DNA of 52,484 nucleotides from assembly GCF_004359215.1 (NCBI RefSeq), contig NC_090610.1, positions 3,724,048 through 3,776,531 of the forward strand. The letters run 5' to 3'. The translations under genes and the position numbers were made by a program. Positions 1 through 11,172 of the stretch are shown here, piece by piece; the first letter of the stretch is position 1; each line of letters opens with the position of its first letter. Below the pieces are notes generated by a model that saw only the letters and a list, made by a program, of their open reading frames with translations, was not told the DNA's origin and did not search any database. The stretch comes from Bremia lactucae (Eukaryota > Oomycota > Peronosporomycetes > Peronosporales > Peronosporaceae).

Positions 1-320
1 AGAGTTTCGGGACGACGCGTTTGCGTCATCCCAGGTACAGGGGTCTGTACCTGTTGTAATCTCAACAGTTCCGCCTGTTGAGAGCCTTGCTGATTCAGCA
101 AGGCTACTTTTTCCTTCATCTCGTCAAGTTCATGTTGTATGAACTTGGCGACGGTTGAATGGAGGGCATCTCTGTCTAAGTTGGACAGTAATGCCAGGAT
201 TGCATCGTTTCCTACGGTCGAACTCATTCGTTCAACCGCACTCCTTTCTATATCACTTAGAAAGGAGTAGCTTTCAGGGGAAACGTGATGCGTATTCCCA
301 CTATCATCTAACATGTCCAT
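1..320 (-). CDS. Ty3/gypsy gag, N-terminal part (runs off window)
   Basis: An open minus-strand frame starts at the ATG at 320 and stays open to the window edge, about 106 codons. A helical, Glu/Gln-rich segment (around FIQHELDEMKEKVALLNQQG) follows an acidic start (MDMLDDSGN). It lies just inside the LTR at 371-822 and the primer site, which is the expected gag position. A decayed homologue with the same order (gag start, primer site, LTR) is at about 31310-31940. The frame has no stops in this window, so this copy may be younger than the others here. The rest of the element lies outside the window. Gypsy gag is assigned from position and from the homologous copy, not from a recognised capsid motif. 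Confidence 0.6.
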   Translation of the reverse strand, partial: MDMLDDSGNTHHVSPESYSFLSDIERSAVERMSSTVGNDAILALLSNLDRDALHSTVAKFIQHELDEMKEKVALLNQQGSQQAELLRLQQVQTPVPGMTQTRRPET

Positions 321-355
321 GTTAGATGTGGGAAATGTGGTCCTTGGACGGACTA

Positions 356-370
356 CAAAGTGCTACCAGG
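356..370 (-). promoter_or_regulatory. gypsy primer-binding site
   Basis: Reading the minus strand, the LTR ends in GTTACA, followed by two bases (CC) and then TGGTAGCACTTTG. TGG pairs with a tRNA 3' CCA end. The same site, slightly changed, sits next to the LTRs at 31693 and 39384, which supports a real primer site. Confidence 0.6.
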
Positions 371-822
371 TGTAACGGGGCACTACGACTTGTACTGTTT
401 CAGTACAAGTCCACTTCGCACTGCTTCAGTTGCGAGTGGTGCCTTACGTTAAGTGACGTACACTGTACGTGCAGAGGAAGACTTCTCTTAAGACAACTAG
501 ACTTAAGAGGGTAAAATGAAAACTGTATTAAATATATTAAGTGTTTCTTGTTCTATCTTTGTAAATGCTAACTTAATTGTAATCTAATACTAAACATGTG
601 AATGAATTCTTTTTTTTATCTTATCTGTAACTCTCTTTGATTACTCCTGCAGCTGATTAGTCTGCTGAATAAATAGATATAATGGCCTATACCTATTTAT
701 GGATAATAATTCAGGACATTACTATATAAAGTAATATCCTGCAAATATTATCTACCTTTTAATTAATATGTTAATTAACAACCTTTAAGTGTTAATTTCA
801 TGTAACGATACACCCCGTTACA
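371..822 (-). repeat. gypsy 5' LTR (family TGTAACGGGG...CCCCGTTACA)
   Basis: A 452-bp LTR with complementary ends (TGTAACGGGG at 371, CCCCGTTACA ending at 822) and TG...CA termini. Internal sequence lies on the left, so this is the 5' LTR of a minus-strand element. Diverged relatives occur at 23445, 31693, 37859, 38105 and 39384, and its last 52 bp recur at 13112-13163. Confidence 0.8.
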
Positions 823-979
823 GGCTTGGCGTATCAAATGCGTGCCCGACACATAAACCACTACTCCGTATGACCAGAAAATGAAAGTTTCGAAACCGTT
901 ATCGATTTTGTGGAAAGCCTGTAATTGTAATTTAACGGCTTCTTAAAGTGTTTTTTTTAATTGTGTAGTTTTTGATGTT

Positions 980-984
980 ACCTC
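980..984. repeat. copia target-site duplication, left copy (acctc)
   Basis: The 5 bp acctc next to the left LTR is repeated exactly at 6157-6161 next to the right LTR, which defines the insertion footprint of the copia element. Confidence 0.9.
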
Positions 985-1342
985 TGTTAGAATGAGGTTC
1001 TGCACTTGTTGCAGAGGTAGTAGAAGCAAAAGTGAATTTTTTAGTGTTAACTACTCTTCCCCATCAACACTACAACGTGCATTACCAACGGAACCCCATG
1101 TCGACCAGATCAATCGCACATGGTGGCCGGATCTCCCCGTCCAATGTGCCATCTCATCACATGTCGTCCATCTCTCCCGATCCCATTTGTCACCTCATGA
1201 TGTGTCGTCCGTACCTTCTCGTTCCATCTGTCAAGATGCCACAACAAAACAGCCGATCAGGTGACATCGCAGATTACCTGTAACTAATCTTGAGCTTGGG
1301 CTTCAAATCTTGATGACCTGTCAGAAACAGTACCTTGTAACA
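985..1342 (-). repeat. copia 3' LTR
   Basis: Starts TGTTAGAATG and ends TTGTAACA. It matches the other LTR along its length except for scattered substitutions and an indel of about 13 bp near 1214-1230 (358 versus 345 bp). The high similarity suggests a fairly recent insertion despite the broken genes. Confidence 0.92.
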
Positions 1343-4300
1343 CTCCTCCTCGACGGCATCTTCCATGGCCTTCAACTTAAACATCTCGCGTAAGTTTTCG
1401 ATTCTTGTTGCTGGCAAGGCCTTCGTAAGCAGGTCCGCGATCATGTCACTTGACTTGATAAAGCTTGATTTCACCATTTTCTCTTGAGCATGTTGACAGA
1501 TAAACTTGAAACGATTATCAACGTGCTTCGTACTTGTGGTGCTCTTCTCACCCTCCAGTTGCTTGATCGCCGCTTGGTTGTCCTACCACATGGGCATAGG
1601 CTTGACAATCTTCATGCCCAATTCTCCAAACAGTTCCTTCAACCCCAAAGCTCGCGACCAGCTTGCGAAGCAGCAATGAATTCTGCCTCCATGGTGCTTA
1701 GCGATACTCCGCCTTGTTTCTTGCAAATCCAAAGCACAACTGCGCCGTTCATCGTCAGCACGCACCCTGGCACCGACTTTCGATCTGTCTCATCTGCTGC
1801 GAAGTCAGCGTTGCTCCAACTTTCAATCCTGATCGGGTCATTCTTCTTAGTTGTGCTGTCGATGCATAGTTTCAGTGTCTTCGTTTCCTTCAGGTATCTA
1901 GCGATACGCTTGGCCATCTTCCAGTCGAGTAGTGTCGGCTTGTGCGTTTGTCGTGTTGCTCGATGGACGGCAAAACTGATGTCCGGTCGGGTGCATCTAG
2001 CATTCCAGAGTAAACTTCCAACCAAAGATTGAAAATCCTTCACGCTTCCTTCCCCGCCTGTAATTGCTATCTTTTAGATCGTCGAGTCTTCTGCTCCAGA
2101 GTCGTTGCAATCATCTCCGATTGGCGTTCGAACTCCGTTTGCTGATTCCAGCCCGTGGTCCTTGAGTATCGCGTTGATTGGGACTTCTTGATCAAGTACA
2201 TAGCCATTCTTCGCATCCAATAGTACACGCAAACCAAGAAACTTGTTCACGACCCCAAGATCCTTGATTTCGAGCGACGACATGCTCTGGAAGAACTCGT
2301 TAACCACTTTTGTTGAAGTTCCTGTGACCAATAGATCATCCACATAAACGCCGACGATCGTCACATCTTCAGCAGTTTTCTTTATGTACAAGCACATGTC
2401 CGTCAAACATTGCTTGAGTTCAAGTCGATCAGCTTTGAGTGTAACAGCTTGCTCCACAACCTTCCGGCTTGCTTCCAGCCGTATAGTGACTTCTTCAGCA
2501 GCAACGCAAGTTGTCTTGAGCCTTCGACTCTGTGCGACATTAAGGTGTCTTCAGACACTTGCATTCCACTTAGCACGCATGTAGATGTCGAGGTCCTTTT
2601 CCTTTTCGTCCTTAACATATGCGTTCGGCACGTCCCCGTGACGTGCTGGAACGTTCCATCGACGCGAGAGTACTAGGATCACCTTGACGGTGCCTATTTC
2701 CATCACGGCAGCAAATGTTAAGGTGTAATCAACGCCGAAAAGTTGTTTATTGCTACAGGCAAATAATCTTGCCTTGTATCGCTCAACATGTCTGTTGGCA
2801 TCAGTCTTCGTCTTGAAAACCCACTTGTTGTGCAGGACGTGTGAGCCTTCAGGTGGCACGACCACTTTCCAGACATCGTTCGTTTCCAGTGCCGTCAACT
2901 CTTCTTCCATAGCTAGCGTCCACTTGTCCTTGAAACTACTTTTCAATGTTTCACTGTAGTTTCTAGGATCTGGCTCCCTGATTGCATTCACACTGTCTTG
3001 CTGTTCAACAACTGCAGGTTCACTGCGCCTGTTTGCGTTCGCTTGTCGTGACCTTGTCTCGTGCCTGTCGCGTGTCCAAATGGGTGAACGGCGTTTCGCT
3101 GGACGCTCGTTATCCTTGTCATCTGGCTCCTCCTGACCTTCGGAAGTGTTGATGTTCCACTCACGGTTTTGAGCATCCGTCAGAGTCTCAATGTTTGTTA
3201 CGTGTTGAGATACAACCACGATACGTTCTTTTGGTATATATACATGATATCCTTTGGTTTTGTCGCTCTTACCGACAACGATGGCCATCTTCCCTCGCAC
3301 ACCCAAGGACTTGTTGTTAATATGCTGATGCACAGTACACCTTGAGCCAAATATCACTATGTCGCTCAGGTTTGGTGCTTTCTTGGTCAGCAACTCGACT
3401 GGCGATACCCGCCTTCGTTTGCCTTGGCAGGACTACGGTTGAGGATGTAGGCTGCATACTCAGCAGCAGCACCCCAAAAAATGCAAGGGTAGTCCACTTG
3501 CAAACACCATGCTACGCACCATGTTCATGATGGTGCGATGCATCCTTTCAGCTTTGCCATTGCTGGCCTGGTTTCCACGCTCGCTGATTTGACGAGAGAC
3601 ACCGGTTTCCTTCCAGAAAACATCCAAAGGCTTGTATTCGCCTCCACCGTCTGTACGTATACGGCAATTAAATCGTCTTTCGAAAGCCACAAAAAATGCT
3701 TAAAGCTCATTGCCGCGGCATCCTTGGTCTTGGCTAGAAACATACGGCAGTAGTTTGACCGACGATCAATGAAATTGATCACATATCGATTGCCAAGCCG
3801 ATCACGTGGAGTCATGGGACCTTTGAGGTCGGAACAAATGACTCCACCGAACACATCGATGGGTGCATTTAAACTACTGCCCTTGATTGACTGCACGGTT
3901 TTTGTTTGTTTACGATTTGCACATGCTAGGCAAGTATCACGCTTGGTATCGGTCAACTTGAAACCAGAGGCGGGGTCCTTAGCCATCTTGAGGATCGTAT
4001 CGTAGCAGAGGTGACCCATACGGCGGTGAAAATGTACCAAACTTCCTCGCTGTAAGTCCTCATCATGTGCTAGGCCGGCATTAGAAATGACAGCCATGAC
4101 CTCGTTTTTTGGTGATCCAAATCCACGAAGGTCATCAATACGTTCATCATCGAAAACTTTGATCATGAACTTATCATGTAGCCGTTCCACGTCCATGATA
4201 GGGTCACCACCGGGACAAGAGACCATAGCACGCCTCCCTTCTCGATATTCAAGCACACATCCTTTTGTCTCCAGTTTACCATAGGAGATGATGTTTCGCT

Positions 4301-4628
4301 CCAAATTGGATGCGAATTGAACATCGAGAAGTCGAATGGTCTTTACCTCGCCAAGTGCCTGGACTCGTATCACTACACTTCCTTGCTTGGTGATCTTCAA
4401 GGTGCCACCATCTGATGCCGCAGTGAAGCACTGTTTTTGGCAGTCGACCACGTCCTCCAGTAGACTTAGGTCGTTGACGAGGTGTCGACTTGAACCACTG
4501 TCCAGAATCCAATGATTCACACCCTTTGACTGGTCATCTTGAACAGTCAAAACAAAATCCGCATCTTGTTCTTTTTGCCTTTCGGGCATCGTGCTTTGAT
4601 GTGTCCTGTTGCTCCACACCGGTAGCAC
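1274..4628 (-). pseudogene. copia pol: protease, integrase, RT, RNase H (broken)
   Basis: Minus-strand fragments in shifting frames give a complete copia pol. Protease: WILDSGSSRHLVND near 4500. Pre-integrase domain: HRRMGHLCYDTI near 4000. Integrase core: DLKGPMTPRDRLGNRY near 3800, then TDGGGEY and NGKAERMHRT at 3500-3680. Reverse transcriptase: WVFKTKTDANRHVERYKARL near 2800, SLYGWKQAGRLW near 2480, and the catalytic YVDDLL near 2350. RNase H: VGSLLWNARCTRPDISFAVH at 1960-2020, STMEAEFIAAS near 1680, and DLLTKALP near 1430. Frame changes near 4550, 3600, 3400, 2600, 2450 and 1650, plus an in-frame TAG near 1582, mark it as dead. Catalytic residues remain visible in most domains. Confidence 0.93.
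1343..1351 (-). promoter_or_regulatory. copia polypurine tract
   Basis: GAGGAGGAG on the minus strand directly abuts the 3' LTR, the normal position of the plus-strand DNA primer. Confidence 0.7.
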
Positions 4629-5807
4629 CTTCTTGTATCTGGATCAGCTGTCGGTTTGTTGACATGCTCGATCTTCCTTGGGTTCACTTTTGGCTCGACG
4701 ACGTTCACCACGTCTTTGCCGAAACTCTTGACGCGACCATCAAGCTCCGTTGACTGTACAAAATGAGCCAGTTCCTCGGCCTGCCTCAGGTAATCGGTCC
4801 GGTGCAAGTTGAGTCGAGACAACATTGTTACCCTCATCGATGAGTCCGCATAGTGAACAATATTGTCTAGGACAAGGTTGTCCGCGCCTCCGCACGCATC
4901 GCTCACAGCTGTTAGGTACAAAAAAATGTTCTGTTCAGCTACGATAGGGTGTCTTGTCCGCTGTGAAGAGTTTCATGCTTTGTGCCGGGGTAATCTTGAT
5001 GGTGAAAGTCTGTAGCATCCTTTGCATAGCGTTTTCGAGCGTTTGGTTCTCCGACCACCAAGTTTCCACCTGTCGACGATAGTAGTTCTGTGCCGTGCCG
5101 GGTAGATGTTGTCCCAGTACATCGACCTTGATGTCTGCAGGCCATGCAAAACCGCAGGCACGCTCCGAGAAGCCAACTTGGCGAACAAATTCTTTTCCCC
5201 ATTCGAGAAAGCCACTACCAAGTCCATGGTAGAGCTCCTTTACGTCGAAAGGTTGCAGGGCCAGCTTGCGCTGTCGACCATCTCGCACACCTTCACGTAT
5301 ATGTCCGGGTTGTTGAAACACCGGACCCGCCATACTTGGGGCTGGGTATGGTGCAGCAGGTACACCTTGATCATGGAAAACGGGGTCAGGCCTATGTGCC
5401 ATACCGTAGTCACCTCCTACCTGTGCCGGAGTGTCCACCATAACTTCCGCGTGTACCGGTCGTCGTGCACCAAAATAGGTGGCCGGTGACACGTTCGGCG
5501 TGCGCTTGGGAGGAGGGGTACGCTCCAATGCCTGGAGATTAATGCCTGGCCCTGCTCCCAAAATCGAACCGAAGACGCTCGACTCCACGGAGTCCTTCCG
5601 TTCTCGTCCGACTTTTCCGGACTGCGAGGATTCCATCCTCCCCATCCGTTCCGACAGGTCTTCGAGCATTGCGAGCATCTTGTCCAGCGCCGCCACGGGC
5701 ACTGCCGACTTTTCTTCAAGTTCATGGTCGTTGGTCATTTCCTGACCGTCGGCCACAACAGCGCGTGTAGCTCCGTGAGCTTCGCCACCAACGTCGGTTA
5801 GGCTCAT
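4547..5807 (-). pseudogene. copia gag with CCHC zinc knuckle (broken)
   Basis: The gag frame starts at the ATG at 5807, inside the primer site, and runs 290 codons to a TGA at 4935. Comparing frames suggests TGG became TGA there and a T run gained one base, after which the frame continues at 4921. A CX2CX4HX4C knuckle (CYRCGATGHIKARC) near 4590-4630 ends gag. The mid-region (WSENQTLENAMQRM) resembles gag segments of the other copia relics at 34747-35193 and 50112-50372. Confidence 0.85.
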
Positions 5808-5811
5808 AACC
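5801..5811 (-). promoter_or_regulatory. copia primer-binding site (initiator-tRNA anticodon loop type)
   Basis: GGTTATGAGCC on the minus strand abuts the 5' LTR. It is complementary to the anticodon stem-loop of initiator tRNA-Met (GGCUCAUAACC), the half-tRNA priming used by copia and Ty5, rather than to a tRNA 3' end. The ATG at 5805-5807 in this site is also the start of gag. The same site occurs at 50978-50990 and 37762-37772. Confidence 0.75.
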
Positions 5812-6156
5812 TGTTAGAATGAGGTTCTGCACTTGTTGCAGAGGTAGTAGAAGCAAAAGTGAATATATTAGTGTTAACTACTCTTCCCCATCAACACTAC
5901 AGCGTGCATTTCCAACGGAACCCCATGTTGACCAGATCAATCGCACATGGTGGCCGGATCTCCCCGTCCCATGTGCCATCTCATCACATATCGTTCATCT
6001 CTCCCGATCCCATCTGTCACCTCATGATGTGTCGTCCGTACCTGTCAAGATGCCACAACGAAACAGCCAATCAGGTGACGTCGCATATTACCTGTAACTG
6101 ATCTTGAGCTTGGGCTTCAAATCTTGATGACCTGTCAGAAATAGTACCTTCTAACA
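5812..6156 (-). repeat. copia 5' LTR
   Basis: 345 bp, TGTTAGAATG to CTTCTAACA, with matching complementary ends. It pairs with 985-1342. Confidence 0.92.
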
Positions 6157-6161
6157 ACCTC
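6157..6161. repeat. copia target-site duplication, right copy (acctc)
   Basis: An exact copy of 980-984. Confidence 0.9.
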
Positions 6162-6425
6162 ACCCTTTCGTGAAAGGAAGGAAGGGTTTCGCCACGCAAA
6201 AATCCATTTCAACAAATTTAATATTGTAATTATTAAAACGACTTTTACTGTATTCATCGAAAAAGTGAGCAAACATCCGAATATATAATAAATACATTCC
6301 ATTATTATGCACATTTTCTTTTAAAAAGAAACAATCACAAAATTTAAATTACTCAGAAGATGATATGAGTCCACAAATTGTAAATACCAAAGGATTTACA
6401 ATACCCATTGACGTTTACCAGCGCA
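6162..6425 (+). promoter_or_regulatory. WDR24 upstream region
   Basis: 264 AT-rich bp between the copia target duplication and the WDR24 start. It must hold the core promoter, or the promoter was displaced beyond the copia insertion. No specific element recognised. Confidence 0.3.
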
Positions 6426-9400
6426 ATGACGGAGCAGCGTGCAGCACCGAGTGTCCGCGCTTCCATGGACTTTAATGGGCCATTGAACGCGCTTTCAACG
6501 TCTCCAAACAATCGTTTAGTGGCTGTTGGTGGCAGAGATGGTGCACCTTCTCACCTGCTGTCGTAGGTATGGCCTTTGTCGCTCACTATCACGTTTAGTT
6601 TTAAAGGTAGTGGCACTCGAAGCCTCGGGTTTTACAGAAAAGCGCAATCTACGCGTGGCGGGCAAGCCAAGTCTCAATTTTAGTACCAATGACATTCGTT
6701 GGCACCCGTGTACGTCTCTGGGACTGTGGTGCCGAGCTTTACGTTTGTATTGACACATCCTATGACCAGTCTCGGACTATTTATTGGCGACGGCGGCCAC
6801 CAATGGTGCCGTGGTAATTTGGAACTTGGAGCGAGACGGATACAAACATGTTCAAGGTTAGGATCTGTCATAAAGTGCGTCGTATTCAATCTCGTGATAA
6901 CGTGCTTTTTTGTGCGTATTAGAGCGAGTGCTCAACGGCCACCGGCGTGCCGTAAATCGTATTTGCTGGCATACATCGGATTGGAATGTTCTAATTAGTG
7001 GCTCCCAGGATGGCACGGTGAAGCTCTGGGTAGATAAAGTGACTCTTTTGTCTGTTGTACCATGTGCTTGTCTCTGATTTATCGTCATCCAAATTCGATA
7101 GGACAAACGTGGGGGGAAGGTCGTGTCCACGTATCAGCCAAAGTCCGAAAGTGTGCGGGATGTCCGCGCGAGTCCATTTCATTCCAATAAATTCGCTGTG
7201 GCATTTGAAAATGGGATTGTGCAAGTGTGGGATCTGCGCAAGAACGCACAGCCTGAATTAAAGTTCACAGCGCATAAAGGTTTGGTGTTAAGTATTGATT
7301 GGCATCCAACGGATGCCAATTTACTTGCGTCGGGTGGACGTGACCGGTATGTCAAGATTTGGGAGCTAGGAGATGTTCGACAACCGAAACAAACCATTCA
7401 AACGATCGCAAGTGTTGGACGTGTTGCGTGGCGGCCATCTTGTGTCACGCATCTTGCAACAAGTGCCTCCCTTATGGACAATAGCATTCACGTGTGGGAT
7501 ACAAAGCGGCCTTTTATTCCACTTGCCTCCATGAAAGGCCATTCGAACATTGCATCGGGTATTTCATGGATGGATACCCCCGTGTCTCCGACTTTGGGGC
7601 TACCACAAATTCCTGGCGTGTACGAAGGTCATGACTATTGGCAACACATGCTTGCGTGTTCAAAAGATGGGACCCTTAAGTTGCATTCCCTTGCGGACTC
7701 GCGAAAACCACATCAGACACTTCCGACGGCAGCCCTTGCTCTTAATTCAAAAGGCCAGGTCGCGTATTCCCACGACTTTATTGGTATTACTTTGACTCGA
7801 GCATGTTATGTATGCGAGACGTATTGACCGTATTTTGGTGTAATTGCTTGATGTAGATCGATCGTGTGTGTCGTTACGAATCCATCGTCATTTTAGTGTA
7901 AATAGTTCTCTTTTTACCGTTGCGGGGGTAACACCTTCGTCACCAACTCTTGGTCAAAGTATTCAAGACGGCGGAAAATCAAGTCCTACTCTACTCACCA
8001 TGTCGTTGAGTCCTTGCCGCGGTACATCCGAGAGTTTCGAGGAGTTCAATGCAGGAGTGTCACAAGAACACTCAGCATCGCGTGTCACCTCGTGGTCATT
8101 CGGTGCAGGATCACAACAGCCTCCTCTAGCGCCCAAGGGATTAAAAAGGTCTGTTGGCAGTAGTGCCAATCTGACAGTAGCTAGCGGAATGTCGTCCTTA
8201 ACGAGTAGCCTCCTTCCTTCAGGCGGAAGCAGCAATCTGAATGCAGTTAATGAGGCAGGAGCTGGAGGAATCGCTCGAGGAACAGGTCCCGCGCCTTTGA
8301 ACCACTTTAACGTATTATCACAAGGAAATAGCGGACACGCCGCTGGGGAAAACCCGGATCGAAAGTTTCTATCTGTATGGAGTGGATCGGCTCTACTAGC
8401 GTCTAGATCACCTCCTGGTTTCATGATGTCAGCGATACCTCGTGCCTTAGTAGCGATGGTAACAATGCAGAACGTGCACAATGCAAGTCAGCTGGAGAAA
8501 ATCTTCTTAGGTAATGAAAAAGAGTACGTGCAAGCAGGTAAGCAAGTGGAAGCGATGGGCGTTCAATTTGAGCAAGGGCAGTACTTGAAAGAGTCCTTTG
8601 GGTTTGATGAAGAAACTTTTCGATTCTTGGCCAAGCAGTATTTACTCTTTCCTGAGGATAGAACGGGTAAGAACAAGCGCGCTAGTACTACGAGTGGAGG
8701 TGGCAATAGTCACGATAGAGCCACAGCGGCTGGTGTATGCTTTGCCGAAATGTGTGCACATAACGCTTTGGCTGCTTTTGTCACTGGAAATTCGCATTTG
8801 TGCCAAATGTGGCGTATCTTGGAGGTTCTTTATACGAATGAGTACATAGATACCGCATTGGTAAAGCATGACAATTATCAAAGTACGAATGACCAGGATT
8901 CTAGGAGCTCTGCGGATGGTCTAGTGACGGACAGGGGGCTTTTGGATGAGGTCGATCGTATGTATTCACCTCATATTCGTCATCACGATGATCAAGGCAA
9001 TGAATACGAACAGAGGGAAGAAAGACAAGATATTAATGATCTTGGACATACGAATCATCGAAACGTTAATCTGAATCATGGCAGTAATGCAAGCGAGACT
9101 ACGATGCTGCTCGAGCAACTTGATCATGTTAATCCACAAGCCATGGAAGGATTTGATCCTTATCCGTACGATCCATCTGGAAAATATACAAACGAAAACG
9201 GGCGGGATAGCGGAAATCGCAATGGATCATCCGGAATCGCTAATGTACGCGATAATTCGTCGATGATTATGAATGGAAGTGCTGTTATGGGGGATCTTGG
9301 ACATCTACGTGACGATGTGTTGAAAGAAGTGCTGGAGTACTATACGGAAATTGGGGATCTTCAGTCCAGTGTTGCCATCACTGTGGTCGTTGGGAAAGTA

Positions 9401-9994
9401 ACAAGTATCGAGAAAATAATGGGAAAGGTGTGGCTGCAACACATTTACATGCACTACATTGATCTACTCCACCAATTACAAATTTACACGACGGCAAATG
9501 AGCTCATTGCGAATTGCATGGACCAATCGATTCGACAAATGAATATGGTACGTTCAAAACGTGTCTTGTAGTCAAAGTTACTGAGGTTCTGAAGCTGCAT
9601 TTATATGCGCAATGGACGTTAGAAATCCACGAGTGTCTACTTTAATTGTTCAAGATGCTCGAAACCACTTGAATCATCCGGTTCGAGTGAACTTGGCGGA
9701 CCACTTTCGTTATGTAAAAATTGTAACAACGCTGCTACGCTATGCTCCATTTGGTAAGCTTGATGCTGAAAACTTTCGTACTTGTTGTCATATACGTTTT
9801 TGTATTGACCGTATGATGTATATATTTAATGTAGTCAAATGCCTGTTCGAGGTCTCTACGTTTGGTGTCCTGTGTGTGCCCACGGAGGCCACTTAGATCA
9901 CCTGACAGAATGGTTTGCACTCGAAACGGTTTGCCCTACTGGTTGCTCGCACCATTGCTCATTAAAGCTAGTCGACTCAAAAATGAGGAGGTAA
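6426..9994 (+). CDS. WDR24: WDR24 / Sea2 homologue, GATOR2 (SEACAT) subunit
   Basis: Exons: 6426-6540, 6599-6709, 6770-6856, 6923-7029, 7102-7783, 7857-9547, 9623-9753, 9835-9994; 1027 codons, introns 58-81 bp, all GT-AG, frame closed throughout. The N-terminal third is a WD40 propeller (NGHRRAVNRICWHTSDWNVL, SGSQDGTVKLW, TAHKGLVLSIDWHPTDANLL, SGGRDRYVKIW). A long Asn/Ser-rich linker fills residues about 380-830. The C-terminus has paired Cys motifs (CSRCSKPLE, CKNC) and the WDR24-type RING-like CPVCAHGGHLDHLTEWF near residues 986-1002. Family knowledge: WDR24 is part of GATOR2 at the lysosome or vacuole and relays amino-acid status to TORC1. The linker makes it longer than the animal protein (about 790 residues). 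The start is the first in-frame ATG and joins correctly to exon 2. Confidence 0.92.
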
Positions 9995-10290
9995 CGATCT
10001 TCGTTGAACGAATTGCTTTAAAATATTACAATTAAGAAAGAGCAAGGTGATTGCAATTGTGGTTTGCACAAACATGTGCCGTCATGAAATTTCACAGGTG
10101 CATGCAACGATGAGGTATGCACTGTAGCTTCAATTTGAGTTTCAATTTACAAACAGTTGCTTTCCATTTAAAAATCGGCGGTAGTAATCGCAAGACGATT
10201 CGCGAGCTTCGATTTTACCACACTAGCGATGGCGTGTGATTCACACCATATCCGGTGAAGAATAGAGCTTATAATTGCGTCTAGTTTGGG
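9995..10290. other. WDR24 3' flank, no gene seen
   Basis: AT-rich, stops in all frames; presumably the 3' UTR and spacer before the hAT element. Confidence 0.4.
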
Positions 10291-11167
10291 TACAGGGCAC
10301 GAAAAAAGGAAGGGCATGCCCCAAGGGCATGCCTTCTTCCCTAGGGCATACCTCTTTGCGTGCCCTAAATTAATTTAATAACCAATATAACCAATTTAAT
10401 TTAATTGATTAATTCAAGTAGCATAGATATAGTGCATTAGATGAGATATAACAAGCATTAGACCTTTAATCTGTGCTTCACAGTTATCAATAATTGACAT
10501 CAATAATGTATGATCAACGTAAACAATTCATGATATTATCAATGCTAAAATCTTCTCCTATGCTACTACTAGCGAAAGGGTTGTTTTCGACATCATTTTC
10601 TGCATCAAGGTCACTAATACCATTCTCATAGGCTTCAAAGTCAAAGTATTTTTCCATCACAGATACCTCACCAAGCTCAAAATTGACTTCATCAAGCTCC
10701 TCGCATAATGGCTTATCGTCAGCTATCACAGTTTCATCATCATCGAAAATTCCCATTGAAGAACATTCGATTTCTGTGGTAAGGATCATTTTCCATTTTC
10801 GGTCTTTGACTTTCTTCTTTCTCCCGTTGTAGTTTATTGCGAAGCTGCCCAAGCATATTAAGGCGGCTAACTTTAAGGCGATTTCAGGGCTTCGTTTTGA
10901 CAAGCCCCAAACCTGAGAACACCCTCTCACAAGGAGCTGCATGGGGCACGATAGCACAAACTTTTAGGGCAAACCGACGCAATATTGGGGAATTTCCGGT
11001 AAATTCTTGCCAAGATTGACGGACAAATTCCGCTTCTCTGAATAATTTTGGTCTCATCAAAAGGAGTGTCCCCGTTTTTGTAATTTATCAATTCATTAGA
11101 TAAAAGGCCTGTTTCACGTTTGGTGAATTTCCACTTCTTGGTCAGTTCCAATGAAGCTCTAATTAGG

Positions 11168-11172
11168 CTGAC
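11168..11172. repeat. target duplication of the solo LTR, left (ctgac)
   Basis: ctgac here against ttgac at 11694-11698, four of five bases matching, as expected for an old 5-bp duplication. Confidence 0.5.

Larger units (their letters stand above)
985..6156 (-). mobile_element. Ty1/copia retrotransposon, full length, decayed
   Basis: A 5172-bp element with two closely similar LTRs (985-1342, 5812-6156), a 5-bp target duplication, a primer site and a purine tract. Coding order on the minus strand is gag, CCHC knuckle, protease, pre-integrase domain, integrase, reverse transcriptase, RNase H, which is the copia order. Frameshifts and stops interrupt the polyprotein in several places, so it cannot be autonomous. 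It lies 264 bp upstream of the WDR24 start and is transcribed away from that gene. Confidence 0.95.

Noticed and set aside
1484..2032. 182-codon plus-strand open frame
   Set aside because: It lies antisense to the copia RNase H, whose motifs are clear on the minus strand; no independent protein content.
7963..8481. 172-codon minus-strand open frame
   Set aside because: Antisense of WDR24 exon 6, which joins correctly to propeller and zinc exons.
10300..10370. GGGCATGCC repeats as a possible terminator or riboswitch-like structure
   Set aside because: They recur at the opposite edge (13300-13385) and fit subterminal repeats of the hAT element.
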